Position numbers and translations under genes: made by a program. 64,000 bases of DNA from Dipylidium caninum (Eukaryota > Platyhelminthes > Cestoda > Cyclophyllidea > Dipylidiidae), in NCBI GenBank assembly GCA_017562135.1, contig QEYB01000290.1, forward strand, positions 930,001-994,000, read 5' to 3'. Position 1 is the first letter of the stretch. Each line of letters begins with the position of its first letter. Below the pieces are notes generated by a model. That model did no database searches. It was given only the letters and a program-made list of their open reading frames with translations, and was not told where the DNA came from. Below are positions 13,969 to 25,412 of the stretch, one piece after another.

Positions 13969-14683
13969 ATGGATTCGCATCGCGGTACTTGGGGGGCATT
14001 ATGATGTAGGGTCTTGGCGACATTTGTTTCTCGCACTACCTGATTCGTAATTTTCTTTATTTTCAGGGAGATTTTTTGACGCGTTCGCCGGCAAAGAGAA
14101 TAACGAGAAGAGCACACTTCCCTTTCCATACGCTGAGGCCATTAACCCAACGATACAACCACGCCTGTCAAAGGGTGAAGATGGTCCTGTGGGCAGTTTC
14201 ATTGCTTACCGTGAAGGTGTAAGTTCATCGGATCCGTGGACGGAAAGGCTCTCATTCGACTGCAACGTGCAGCCATTTTCGAGCTTTCATTGTGAACCGG
14301 AACCGGATGGTGGTGATTCTTATCCACCATTGTGTAATTCCTGTGCTTCGGAATCACTGCTAGGAGTTGTGAGCCGACAATTGTCCCGATGGGTTAAACA
14401 GGCTGAGGCAAAAAGGAGTGAAACTGAACTTAAAAAGGAGGAAGAAGTTGCTGTTTCTGCACCATCGGTCGAGGTGAATCGCGACACAGAAGAGACGGCG
14501 ACGCCGACCTCCGAGGCGCCGCAGGAGGGAAATCCGCCGCGAACGGAGTGTTGGAGGGCTGAAGCGCCAAGAATAATGCAAGTGAGTGGCCCGAATCCGC
14601 CGTCTCTGTTAGAACTCACTGGTGACGTGAGGGCTATAGACTTTGACTACTACAACAGGCAAATTTGGGAGTCACAGCGGTAG
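13969..14683 (+). CDS. unidentified 210-residue protein with a KEN motif
   Basis: The long second exon, 14067-14683, is open from a good acceptor (tttattttcag). It joins in phase 1 to a 16-base first exon, 13969-13984, that supplies MDSHR, across an 82-bp intron. The donor GTACTT is weak, so the start is the least certain part. Residues ~8-16 read FFDAFAGKEN and include a KEN tripeptide, a known APC/C degron when exposed. The middle is acidic and rich in Glu, Thr and Pro. The C-terminus, IDFDYYNRQIWESQR, looks conserved but I do not recognise it. No membrane segment or signal peptide is seen. A polyadenylation signal is at 14731-14736. Together with the CCAAT/E2F-like promoter, a cell-cycle-regulated role is a hypothesis only. 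Confidence 0.68.
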
Positions 14684-14730
14684 ACACTTCTCGATATATC
14701 TAAATGTGTAGATACAAGTAAACGTTAAAA

Positions 14731-14736
14731 AATAAA
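14731..14736 (+). terminator. polyadenylation signal AATAAA
   Basis: It lies 48 bases after the stop codon of the 13969-14683 gene. The opposing helicase gene ends just beyond it, so the two genes are tail to tail. Confidence 0.7.
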
Positions 14737-14900
14737 GGTAATTATTTGCAATGTATTCTGCCTCCGCGTTGGCCGAGGGGACGGGTCTGGGGCGATATTT
14801 GTTCTTTACTTAAACGGGCTAGTGGCTCGGGCATTAGCAAAAGAGTCGATGCTTGATGGAAGTCTCCCAAAAACCATCCAGATACATTAAATCATAAAAA

Positions 14901-14906
14901 TTTATT
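14901..14906 (-). terminator. polyadenylation signal of the helicase gene
   Basis: TTTATT on the plus strand reads AATAAA on the minus strand, 36 bases after the helicase stop codon. Confidence 0.7.
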
Positions 14907-14941
14907 TGGAGATGTTAAGAAAAAGGGGGGGAATGTGGCGA

Positions 14942-17900
14942 TCATGAGAGGGAGTTCTTGAGGGCCTGTTTTTTGGCCGCCAACTTTTGCCTCCGTCTTC
15001 GATTCCTCAAAACTTTAAGCTTCCTTTTTTTCGCAGCAGACATTGTCGTTGGAGCCTTAGTTTTTTGGGATGTAGAAGACTTCTCCACCACTGCAGTATT
15101 CTGTCGGGTGCCTACCACAGGCAGTTCGGGTTGTGCCTCCTCCTCCTTTACGTGAGGCAGTTTAGTGAGATTTGCGAGATTGGAGGGAGCTGGTCCAATG
15201 GATATGCTATAGGCTTTGCCAATGCCACTGAGGTGATTGAAATCTTCGCCACCGGCCAGAAAGCTGATAGCGAGACCGCGACGTCCGAAACGACCAGACC
15301 GACCGATGCGGTGTAGGTAGACTGCCGCTGTCTTCGGCAGATCGTAGTTCACTACCAGACCCACCGTCTGAACATCGATTCCACGCGCCCAAATGTCCGT
15401 TGTGACGAGTACGCGGCTGAAGTAGATTAAGGAGGGTGACGATGGAACACCTTTATAAAATACAAAACACTGTAGAGGTATCCAGACCCTACTAATCGTA
15501 CCAACTACAACAGTTGACGCTGGTATTTACCACTCTCAACACCAGTAAACAGGATTGAACCATCGAGATATTCAAGAAACTAACGGTTTTATCCAAATAA
15601 CGCATGACAAATGGCTCAAGCGAGCGACGCAGAAGGTCATGGACAGGGACGAGAGCCGATTACCGCATCTGACCTCATTAAAATGGAGAAAAATGCATCA
15701 CTAATGTGAAGCCTAACTCCACGAGATTAGCCTGGTAACACAAAAAAGATGAGAGATAAGCCCACTTTTATATTTGAAGGCCATTGAAAAAGGGGACGAA
15801 TACTGTTGGATTAGGAACTATGAAATGGACGTTGTGAATAACAGTAGAAAACAAAAAGAGCAATTTTCCATAGCATTTATTATATTCGGCCGAAATAGCT
15901 TCCGCGTGCGCGTACGACATTCTGCCAACGATTTGGCAAGTTATTTGTGCCTTTTTGAAAAAAACCCTATTTTAGAGATAATAACTGGTGCGAAGTCCTT
16001 TATACTAACATTGTTATTGTTGACTTTTTTTTCTCTTAAAAATAATTCGTAATTACCAAAAAGGAATTAATCGGTCGGAGAAATACCGGATGAATATGGA
16101 GGACACCACACAAAGTCTCGAAATGGAGAGGCTATTTTATTTGTCAAAAATAAGTGAAGCTTTATGCGCCATCGAACAACACAAATAAATGCGATTTCGA
16201 CTTTCACTCTATCATTTATCCAACGCACATTCTGAATGGTTTGGACTGAGTTCACGAAAAGTTCTGGCCGCGGATCAAATTCCACAGTCGTCCTCACCTT
16301 CTCCGCCTCCTCGGCATCAACATTGGACGGTGATATTCCACGTTGTCCGGTGACGATATCCAAATTGCCAGAAGGACATGCGTGGTACCAACATGGAACA
16401 CGTTTCTTATTAGTGGAGCCATCTCCGAATACCCTATTAACTCTTCTCGACGCTTTGGTTGCCCCATGATCCAATTTTTACTCGTACAAAAACAAATAGA
16501 CGTAAATCGGGTTTTGTTTCCATTTAATTGCGCTGATAAATAGAATAAACATGGCATACAAGTATGGAAAATCTTCCCGAAAAGAGTAGACAGGATACGT
16601 TTAAAATTTGTAAACAACAATATCGGCCACACATTACAACGAAAACGTCCATTTCATAGCTTCCAGCCAAATATAATGAAGCAGTCTTAAAGGCGATCAA
16701 GACCATATAACAAAATAATAGTTGAAAAATATTCGAGTGGCGCGATGATTTAGGATGACTTGGAGAGATTAGTCAGGCGATGAAGAGGACCACCTGCGGG
16801 TAAGTGGGGTTCCTGGCGGGGGGGGAGGAGGGCGCGGGTCAGCCAAGCATGCACGCACACGCATCCAAGTCCCGCCCCCCGGGGCGCCCCTCCCCCTCCC
16901 CCCCAGTTCCATCACGTCCATGGTGCGATGATAATTTCGGCCTCAAATGCTGGCGCCAGGTGTCCTGAGGTCACCGGGACACGTCACCTTGTTCGGGTGA
17001 TGATGAGAACAAGGCGTGGAATCCCCTTCTCGTCGCCTCAGCCCCCTTTGTGAATCGGTGACCTCAGGCACAGAGAGACACGATACATGACCTCAAAGAG
17101 GTAGGGGTGGGGGCACCGGACCCACATGAAAGGGGGCTGAGGTTGTGGACGATGCGCCGCCTGGCACCCACATTGGCACAACTAAACGAGTTAACGAGGT
17201 CACACTCATGAATCAGCGGAGGACTCGACATCCCCCACCCCCGCAACGCCCCCACGCCCTGAATGAAACAGGGTCGAACTCAAACCGCACCACGAAAGTA
17301 GGTTAAACTTGTTGTTAAGAAGGCCAATAGTAAAAGTAAGGTATTTACAACGATGTTTTACCATCCGTTCTACTTACATGGTCACCTTTTGTCACCATTT
17401 TGTTGCTTTAGTGGCTACTAAGACACCACCAATGGGTTGAAATAGGCTTGGCCGAGGCTAAGATTCACGCCCAATTCGACCCGACGTCCGTGTTTTGTAC
17501 GCACTCACCATGGTAACCCTAAACGAGGTGGTGAAGCTTGAAGGAACACCAGGGTGGATAGAAACACACCCAGAAAAGCGGGAGACGGGAGGGGAGTGTT
17601 AGTTTTACACCCAAAATTACATGTGGGTTAGAAGTTGCATCAGCATTTCGCTAACAAATGCAATAGTGTTAGTCCGTGGAAAGCCTTTTTGTTCTTCAGA
17701 CAATGAGGAAACTGGGAGCACCCCAAGTCTTAGGACATTTAGAAACGAGAGGAAAATAGACATGAAAAGTCTCAGACAGCTCGAAAATCGCTCAATAAGG
17801 AGGGGAGGGGATGAAAATGCAAAGAGGTTTGGGTTAGGTCACTTTGGTATTATTGGGCTTGAAGTCCCCTGACGTCATAATGATGTAAGGAAGCTCGACC

Positions 17901-20900
17901 AACAGCTGCGGTTTGAAGTGACCTCGCCGGTATCCGGACGGTGTCGTGGGGGGGGGGGGAAGGGGGCGGGAGGAAAGAACAGCTCCCCACGGCGAGTCGC
18001 TCATTAAAAAACGCTTTTTCGCCGCTTAACGGCCTCTCAGTGGTCTTCGGCTTCATTAAACACTGGACGAAAAGCTTTGAAGTGGAAAGACTACATTCGC
18101 TGCTCCACACCAAGGCGTGAAGTAAGAACTAAGCCACAATTTTTTGTTCAAATGACCATCACACCATTGACGATTGTGACAAGTATAATTATTAACTTGG
18201 AAACTGTGAAAAAGGCTTTTCTGTTTAGCTCCGACTGTGAGACATTGTAAGGTGAGCTCGAAAATTTCGTTTACGTTAAAGAAACTCTTCCTACATATTG
18301 CGCCAAAACCAGACGAAAACAAAACACCATTTACATCTACTTTTCCTTTACGAATTCAAACTGTATCATAGCGCAACTCAACAAGTTTCGAGAAATGTTA
18401 ATGGAGTATTCGGAGATGGATCAACCAATGCGAGGCGTGCTCGATGTTGGTTCCACAAATTTCCTTCTGGCAATTTGACAACCGTCAAGGAGCCCCTCGA
18501 GTAGGACCATCGGTCCGTGTTGATGACGAGGAAGAGTAGGAGGAGGAATTAAGGGCGACTGCGGAATACAATCCACAGACAGAACTATTCGTCAACTGAA
18601 ATCTAAACTAGGCACTCGCCATTCTCACGGCAGGGCTGTTAAAACAATATCTGCGTACAATAAATGTTCGAGAGAGAATTGATGGTTGGTCGCAAGAGCA
18701 AGTGGAAATGATACCGACGACCAAACAAATCTTCAATTAATGTTGACAAATTAAATAACTTCCCTACAATATGGCATTTTACCACATCTTTCATAGTCAT
18801 CCGATATTTTCCCGACAGGTTTTTGCCTTTTTGTAATCAAGACTTATGTTTAAGAGAAAAAATGTGCAATGACCAACATGATGTCATAAAAGACTCCGAA
18901 GCATTTATTAACCCCTAAAAATAAAGACTTTTTAAAAAAGCATATATGATTTTCCCAATCGGTGACAGAAAGTCGTAGATGCCAACGGAAATTATCTCAA
19001 ATGAATACAGTAGTAAAGGTGAAAAATGGAGCGTTTTGTTTTCAACACGTGTTTCAAAGTTTCAAACCTAATAGTATTGAAACATCACCGGGGGACTTTT
19101 GAACGTGACTAAATATAAATGTCGAAAGCGCGTCAAACAATCAGTATAGACAAAATAAAGACCTCTATACCCTTAATCGGCCTCAATCTTTAGCTCTGCC
19201 CTGAAGTGTGACCTGTGGTGAATTAGTGTCAAGATTTGAATCGGGACAGCATTCATGGCAGATATTGCCGGTGCTGTATTAACTTCTAATGTAGCAAGTG
19301 ATGTTTTACCTTATCACAAGCTAAATGAGGAGATTCGTTTTTCGAAAAAGTACGCGACTGGTGAAGTTTAAGAATCGGAAGGAACGACTTGGTTCTCCGA
19401 TGGCAGAGGGTCTCAATTAAGGAATTAGGGTTTAGCATTTGGGATTGACAGCGAACCAGTCTGAGACTGATGCACAAAAACCAGGTAATGTAGCATAAAA
19501 CCCGACTATACAATATGTTCTTTCAAAAACCACGCAGTTACCAACGGACCTTCGGCCCGCGCGGAATTCTTTCATCACTTGATCTCGTCTCGCCTGATCA
19601 AGTTCACCGTGTGCAGCCGTCACAGTGAAGCCGTCCTTGCACAGGCGCTCCGACAGCCAGTCTACTTTGCGCCGTGTGTTTACGAAAACCACCGTCTGCG
19701 GAACACACACCGAAGTGAAGATGTCGATTAGTGTCTCGAATTTCCATTCTTCCCCGTCTGTGTTTATGTAATACTGTGTTATTCCAGACAAACTCAACTC
19801 ATCCCTAAGAAGAAAATTTGTCTTTTAAGCGCTGCTACTCACAAGACATAAGTAGGGCATGTAAAAAGTAAAAATACCGCGGAACGAGTATGTAGAGAGG
19901 ATTATCGAGGAATTTTTGCATTACGTCTTTGCACCCAGATGTCCACGTAGCCGAAACGACGATTCGTTGAACTTGTGATTTCACCACATCCCTAATGGGA
20001 CCAACCTCCACGCAATCTGTGACAGCTGGAAGACGCTTGAAAATCTGCTCTAGCTGTTCACGAAGGCCTTGATTCAGCATCTCATCTGCCTCGTCTATGA
20101 CAACGATTCTGAGACTCGAGAGTTTCAGATGGCCGTAGCGAAGGAGGTCTACCCGAAAGACATGCAGACTATTACTCACCTGTGAGTTTATTGCTACACT
20201 AAATTCGAAAATTAAACTCCATGGACAGCCAATGTATTTCTCATAGCCCATATAAAAAATGTGCCAAACAAAGTGTAGCGACAATAAAAGCAAACTCATT
20301 CAAATAAAATCGCCAGATTATAAGGGGAAAAGGGCAAGCATGATCAACTTAGAGGCATAAAAGACGTCGAAAAATCAGAGAATAGAAAAACGTGAATAAG
20401 TGCCAAAGTAAAGCTGAAGGAAAACTCTAGTCGGTAGATGAAGGAGCAGTAACAAAGTAGGAAGTCACGTAAAACCAAACCACTGACAAAAAAGAAACAA
20501 CGTGGTACAAAGTTTAGGAAAAGGTAGAAGCACCCATTGCAATGGTCGAAGAACACCGAAAAAAGGTTAACGATACTCATTTGTTACACAAATTTAGCAT
20601 CAGCATCAAACGGCCTATGAAATAATAATGAGAGCAATTAAAAATCTACTTCCAAGTGTGCAGGGATGTTAGGGAAAGCAGAAAAAGGGATTATGCATGT
20701 GAAGGCTTTTGAGAACATAATAAGAGCAGGAAATGTTGGTCGATTATAAGCCTACTTGTTGGTTGTCAGTAGATGCATTTTACTGAATATCGCAAAAAGA
20801 ACATTTATAAGGAAATGAAGAGAAAATTCGCGTTTAGTTTTGAAAGAAGTAATTTCGTGCAGGACACAAAATTGTACACTTACTACCAATACATCATATT

Positions 20901-22219
20901 CTATGGGTCAATCGTCAAAGATGAGAGGGTCTGTTAATTAGAAACAGGTGTTGAAAAAGTAGATTTCGGGTCTCAAAATAGCTTCAAGACCTAATTCAAA
21001 TTGTTTCATAAAAAATAAACAAAAAGAGTATAATTCTAGATAGAGCCCTTACTCCACTAATCTTCCAAACACCAGTTAGATTTTCATATTATTCTAAGGG
21101 CGTCAGTAGTAACGCGTATATGCGATGGGTAACCCGAGTTAAGAAAGAAAATATTTGATGCAAGACCTATAAAATCAAATATCCCAATTCCGATTATGCA
21201 GTTAACAATGTAACATGGGGATTCTGTTGACTGGTATTGAAAGTAGATGTGGAGTGAGTAATCTGAAAAAAGCGTATGGGGCATTGTGTAAGGTAGTTGA
21301 ACAAAATGCAAGGAAATTAGAATAAAAGCTATGACCTATTGGAAAGAAAAGTTAAAGAAACACAAAAGTGTGTATTCACAAAAATAAGATTCCGCGTTTT
21401 CAAGTGAGGCGTTTGGGAAATAAAAATAGGACAAAAAACGCACAATACCTAAAATACGACCGGGAGTGCCGACGACAATTTGAGAGCCTTGACTTAGGTT
21501 TTTGCTCATTTGGACAGCATTATTCTTTCCACCACAACAAAGCATACACTTAAACGAAAGGTAATCCGCAAGGGCAGTAGTAACCTTAAAGTTTGATAAG
21601 AAAGATTAATAGGAAAGTGACATAGGTAAAATAAAATCAGGTCCAATATAAGAATATGAACAAACCAAATCTCAAATACTTCTGTGAAATGTAAGCCACT
21701 AAAAGTATACGATATTGTAAATGAAGGAATTAACAAGGCGAAAAGTTAAGAATGCGAGTTGGCAAATAAAGGCCGGGAGGTTTGGCACACCTGATGGATT
21801 TGAGATGCCAATTCACGAGTGGGGGAGAGGAATAAGGCTTGTGTTTCCTTTTTCGAGGAATCCAGCAATTGAAGCGCCCCAATACAGAATGTCGCGGTCT
21901 TGCCAGTACCACTTTGGGCTTGAACTACAACATCGCGACCCTGAATAATTTGGCAAATGGCACGTTGCTGAACCAGCGACGGCCTCTCGAATCCTGAAAA
22001 TATTTAATGAGGATGGCAGTACAGAAATCAGCGAAACGTCCGCGAAAAATACTGAGGGAAAACAAAAAGTGTACCGTAAAGCGTACCATATTTGTAGATC
22101 CCACGGAGTAGTTCCGGTTTGAGTCCCATCTTCTTAAAAGATGATATAATACAAATTTCCTCAGAAACGGATATGTCTTCGTCGCAATCTTCGAGGTCGA
22201 CTTTTGCATTATGAAACAT
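14942..22219 (-). CDS. eIF4A3-like DEAD-box RNA helicase
   Basis: Six minus-strand exons join in perfect phase: 22219-22087, 21993-21791, 21584-21449, 20148-19878, 19804-19550 and 15416-14942. The product is 490 residues. Visible motifs in order are the Q motif ([12 protein letters not shown]), motif I AQSGTGKT (~70-77), PTRELA, GTPGR, DEAD (~176-179), SAT (~223-225), [16 protein letters not shown] and HRIGRSGR (~368-375). The DxWARG variant and the RDEL/EEWKF strings resemble eIF4A3 (DDX48/Fal1) more than eIF4A1. Oddities are a ~16-residue insert just before SAT (~203-218), IWARG, and a Lys/Arg-rich tail after ~450 suggesting nucleolar or nuclear targeting (inference). Exon 5 ends at an unusual donor, GTCCGT. 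The last intron is 4.1 kb and holds two mariner fossils. It is too divergent to be a canonical eIF4A3 orthologue, so a paralogue or Fal1-type ribosome-biogenesis helicase is likely. Confidence 0.94.
16069..16545 (-). mobile_element. decayed, internally deleted mariner transposase copy
   Basis: Minus-strand frames carry the mariner N-terminal helix-turn-helix remnant [10 protein letters not shown] and [11 protein letters not shown]. They also carry the catalytic-domain landmark [11 protein letters not shown], close to the family's HPPYSPDLSPTD. The stretch between them is far too short, so the core is deleted. The frames shift, so it is dead. It lies in the last intron of the helicase gene, on the same strand as that gene. 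Confidence 0.8.
16816..17280. repeat. GC-rich intronic segment with interleaved inverted repeats
   Basis: Perfect inverted pairs are CCTGAGGTCACCG at 16964-16976 with its complement at 17056-17068, CCTTGTTC at 16987-16994 with 17007-17014, CCTCAGCCCCCTTT at 17036-17049 with 17129-17142, and ACCTC/GAGGT at 17090-17102. The first and third pairs cross each other. It sits inside the AT-rich last intron of the helicase gene and codes for nothing I recognise. Confidence 0.8.
17948..17971 (+). repeat. G-run with quadruplex potential
   Basis: Twelve consecutive G are followed by AA, five G, C, three G and A. That gives at least four G-tracts on the plus strand. It lies in the last intron of the helicase gene, whose RNA carries the C-rich strand. 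Confidence 0.75.
18325..19080 (+). mobile_element. decayed mariner transposase copy
   Basis: The plus strand begins with a mariner N-terminal domain, [18 protein letters not shown] then VFGDGSTN and [11 protein letters not shown]. It ends with nucleotide similarity (ataaaagactcc, cagaaagtcgtagat) to the tail of the copy at 42.3 kb. Many stops and frameshifts interrupt it. It lies antisense within the last intron of the helicase gene. Confidence 0.82.
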
Positions 22220-23602
22220 TTTTAAAAAGGAAGCTTAGTAAGAATCTCTCTTGCTTCTTGAAAAACGAAAAGCAGATTATGTATGCTCGTGACCAGAATA
22301 AGAAACGAGAGCAAAGGCGATCAGTCGGCAAAGCTTTGGATGACGCAAAAATCCCAGAAAGACAAATTTTCAAATAAAAAGCGTGTTTTAAGGATGTCTG
22401 TGTATACTTCCACCGATTCTGCAATATGCAACATTGAAGCAAAACACAATCACGTGGCAAGCTCAAGGTGAACGAACAGGGGAGTTGATAATGATCAAAA
22501 ACAAGATAACTGGTCCATTATGGTTTAAATTCTGGTATTCATGTTTAAATAATTCAAATACAATGCTTTAAATTAAAGTGTTATGCTGTTTTAATTCATA
22601 AGGTAAGGAAAGACAGTGTAGATATCCCTTGTAGTAATGATTTTTAACGAAGGCCAGTCGGCTTTAATGACATATCTCGTGCGTTGTAACTTAGGGATAG
22701 AGTCAAGATTTCGTGGAAAATATTGCAGGTGCCGTATCTTTCCGTTAATATTACTTGGCAGTCAAAAAACAAATTACTCTGTGTCGTTACTCAAAAAAGC
22801 TCTTTAAGTAAAAAATGGTTTAAAATGATATTTAGTTACACTGAGATCCTTTTATATCCACCCAAGACCTGTATGTACGAAAATAGAACTATGATTTTCA
22901 AATCAGTCCTGTAAAAGCCGTATGTCGCCTACGTTGGCGAGCGAACCGATAAATTAACATCCCAAGAAAGCTCAACCGCTAAAATAGCAATTAAATTGTG
23001 TGCTGGTCGCAAGCCTTTACATATTTTGTTGACTAGCCGTTTATTTACAATGTTGTAATTACTTCCCCTATGTGGGCATATAAGTACCTAGTGTGCATTT
23101 CGCAGCAGAGTAACCCTACTTTATCTAATCTGAGGCTTGCTTACATGCACCTAACTGTTTGTACAGCAAGATTTTTGATTTAATTCATTGGTTTCATTAA
23201 TACACTTCGTGGAAATAATTGCAGTCATCGTGGTTGGTTTCTACTTCCCTCGCTTTGCTCATTGAAAGCACCTAGAGATTAAAACCGTCTTACACGAACT
23301 GTATTTGCTTAAGTGGTGAGAATGAATCTGCTTACGTTTCGGTCATTATATATGAAGTTGCGAAACATTAATAAAGATGTGCCACCATCATCGGCGTATA
23401 ATATGTTTTTGCCACTGCTATAACTCTTTTCATATATTTTACCTAATCACAAAGATTAGGTGTCACCGCATCGATTACCCAATAACTGTTAATCTTTTGA
23501 GAATAACCTTGAACATTTCCTAATGTCCCAATAAATAGCGCTGTAATTGAAATCCGCTCTATCTACAAAAATTCACGTTCTACTTGGAAGTTACAAAAAA
23601 AT
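22220..23602. other. spacer between divergent genes, no gene seen
   Basis: The helicase gene (minus) and the Ly6-like gene (plus) start at the two ends of this 1.4 kb, so both promoters should be here. I see no clear TATA or CCAAT cluster. The short open frames have no recognisable content. Confidence 0.5.
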
Positions 23603-24372
23603 ATGTTGACGGCTTTACTGATCCTTTCGCTGATCCTTTGTGGTTAGTTTACGCATGGCTTGGTCCTGCGCTTTTCATCAATCTTAGTAACGACTAAGCG
23701 TTGTACCAATCGATGAAAGTTTCTTTTGCTTAAGTTTTCGTCGTGTTTTCATGAATTTAAGAGGGAATTTTTCTATAAATACGTACTTGCGCATGCTTTT
23801 AATTGTAATAGGTACACTTGATTCATAGCTGTCGTCACTGCTTTTCATTTCGTCAATAATTTGTAAGAATTAGACGTTTATTTAAGTCGCACATTAACGT
23901 AATTATTTTTCCTTTAAGTGTTAACACGTCCTTTAGTTTCTCTTGCCCAGGGTTTGCACTGCTATATATGCAATTCATCCGTGGATCCAGGATGTCTTGA
24001 TAGTGATTTCCGCACTCATATAATGAACACTAATATAAAACCTTTACCGTGCAACGTTCGTGATGCCCAGTATTGTATAAAAACATCCACGATATATGGC
24101 GGTGGGTTTTTTCTCTCTTTTTATATTTCACAAACCAAATTAATTAAACCTTTGCCAATTATATTCGTTCAGCCATTATGGGTACGACGCGATTTTGCAG
24201 TGGCAAATCGCTCGGGGATCAATGCCAATATGTGGATTTTCCCGACCACGATCGAATTTATCAGGCGTGCGTTTTTACTTGTGAGGGTGATGGTTGTAAT
24301 CCTGCTAGAAGTTGCGGTTTTGCCTCCTCTTTAATGACCATCATTCTTACGACATCTTTGCTGCTTTTATAA
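23603..24372 (+). CDS. Ly6/quiver-like GPI-anchored cysteine-rich protein
   Basis: Three exons, 23603-23642, 23919-24101 and 24173-24372, join in phase 1 at both junctions to give 140 residues. The first exon encodes a hydrophobic signal peptide (MLTALLILSLIL), and cleavage after SLAQ is likely. The mature part starts GLHCYICNSS, the classic Ly6/uPAR opening, and ends with TCEGDGCN, the diagnostic closing Cys-Asn. About ten cysteines fit a three-finger fold. GTTRFC and the spacing resemble the quiver/sleepless branch of invertebrate Ly6 proteins. The C-terminus is a hydrophobic stretch (MTIILTTSLLLL) right at the stop, as expected for a GPI-anchor signal. It should sit on the outer leaflet of the plasma membrane or tegument. 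Its partner is unknown; quiver relatives bind ion channels or receptors. Confidence 0.86.
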
Positions 24373-24394
24373 GCAACAGTATTCTATTTTTTAA

Positions 24395-24400
24395 AATAAA
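24395..24400 (+). terminator. polyadenylation signal AATAAA
   Basis: It lies 23 bases after the stop codon of the Ly6-like gene. Confidence 0.65.
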
Positions 24401-25412
24401 TAATATATTTTTTGTTTTTACATACATATCACAGTGTTGGTACTTCTGCTCTTCCTATTATGTCAGGCTAAAATGGAGAAGAAAGCATTTACCGACCACG
24501 TGATAGCCTCTCGGCTACATCGTGTAATGTTCCAGAAATTTGACCACGTGTGTGTTTTAATTTGAAATAGAAAGAGACGATGCCTCTAAATGATTGTACT
24601 TAACAATGACTCACTTTTGGGCAGAAATATTTAAATAATAGGTATATTATCACATCCCTTATTAATTCACGAGTATTCGTTCACAGACTCTGACTGTGGC
24701 AGTTAATTTGTTAAGACTTACTAGAACTTACGCTTTTACTTACATGGAACTCTCGTTTGAGGACTCGTCTAGACGATGTACCAATACCTGGTGTTTCAGG
24801 ACGGCCATTTCATCGGTGAATTCCTAAAAGTAATAGGATGAAAATGTTTATCTAGCTTATGCGATTTACAGTTAGATTGCGAAAGGTTTAGGCATTTAAC
24901 ACTAATAGTGTTAAAGCCCAAGGAAGCAGAGTAATTAATACAACCAAGATTGGTCCGACTCATGACCAGGTAAATTTTATCACAACAAAAACGGACAAAT
25001 TCAGCCTACTTTAAAACAGTAGTGGCAAATTTTTGCAACTGTGCTCCTGTCAAGCGCTACAGCAACGTGAGGCGGTAGGAGCCGTTGTAACGGATGATCG
25101 TAGAGCAACACCGGATTTGCCGAATTTGTGGTACGTCTGTCGAATGAAACTGGCATTTCTTCCACCGTTGCTTTATTTACTATCTCAAGGACATCCTTGA
25201 TTGTTGACTTCTTTTCCTCTTGTACCTATGCGAGACAGTACACTACTTTAAGAATGATAGCAATATGGTTACGAGATGTCCATTCTGACCAACCCTTCTC
25301 ACATTGGTCCAGTTTCACATTCTTAAATGAAATGAAAAACAATTGGGATTCGAGAGACTATGATTTCAAGGCGTCAACTAACTTTTAGATTATCTCATAT
25401 CCAACTATTTGC
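24401..25412. other. spacer between convergent genes
   Basis: It holds the 3' regions of the Ly6-like gene (plus) and the zinc-finger gene (minus). A TTTATT at 25172-25177 could be the minus-strand polyadenylation signal. No other gene is seen. Confidence 0.5.

Noticed and set aside
19190..22740. Partial similarity between 19210-19290 and 22695-22745 (gtcaagattt, atattgc(c/a)ggtgc).
   Set aside because: The match is short and broken and does not extend. Not enough to call a repeat.
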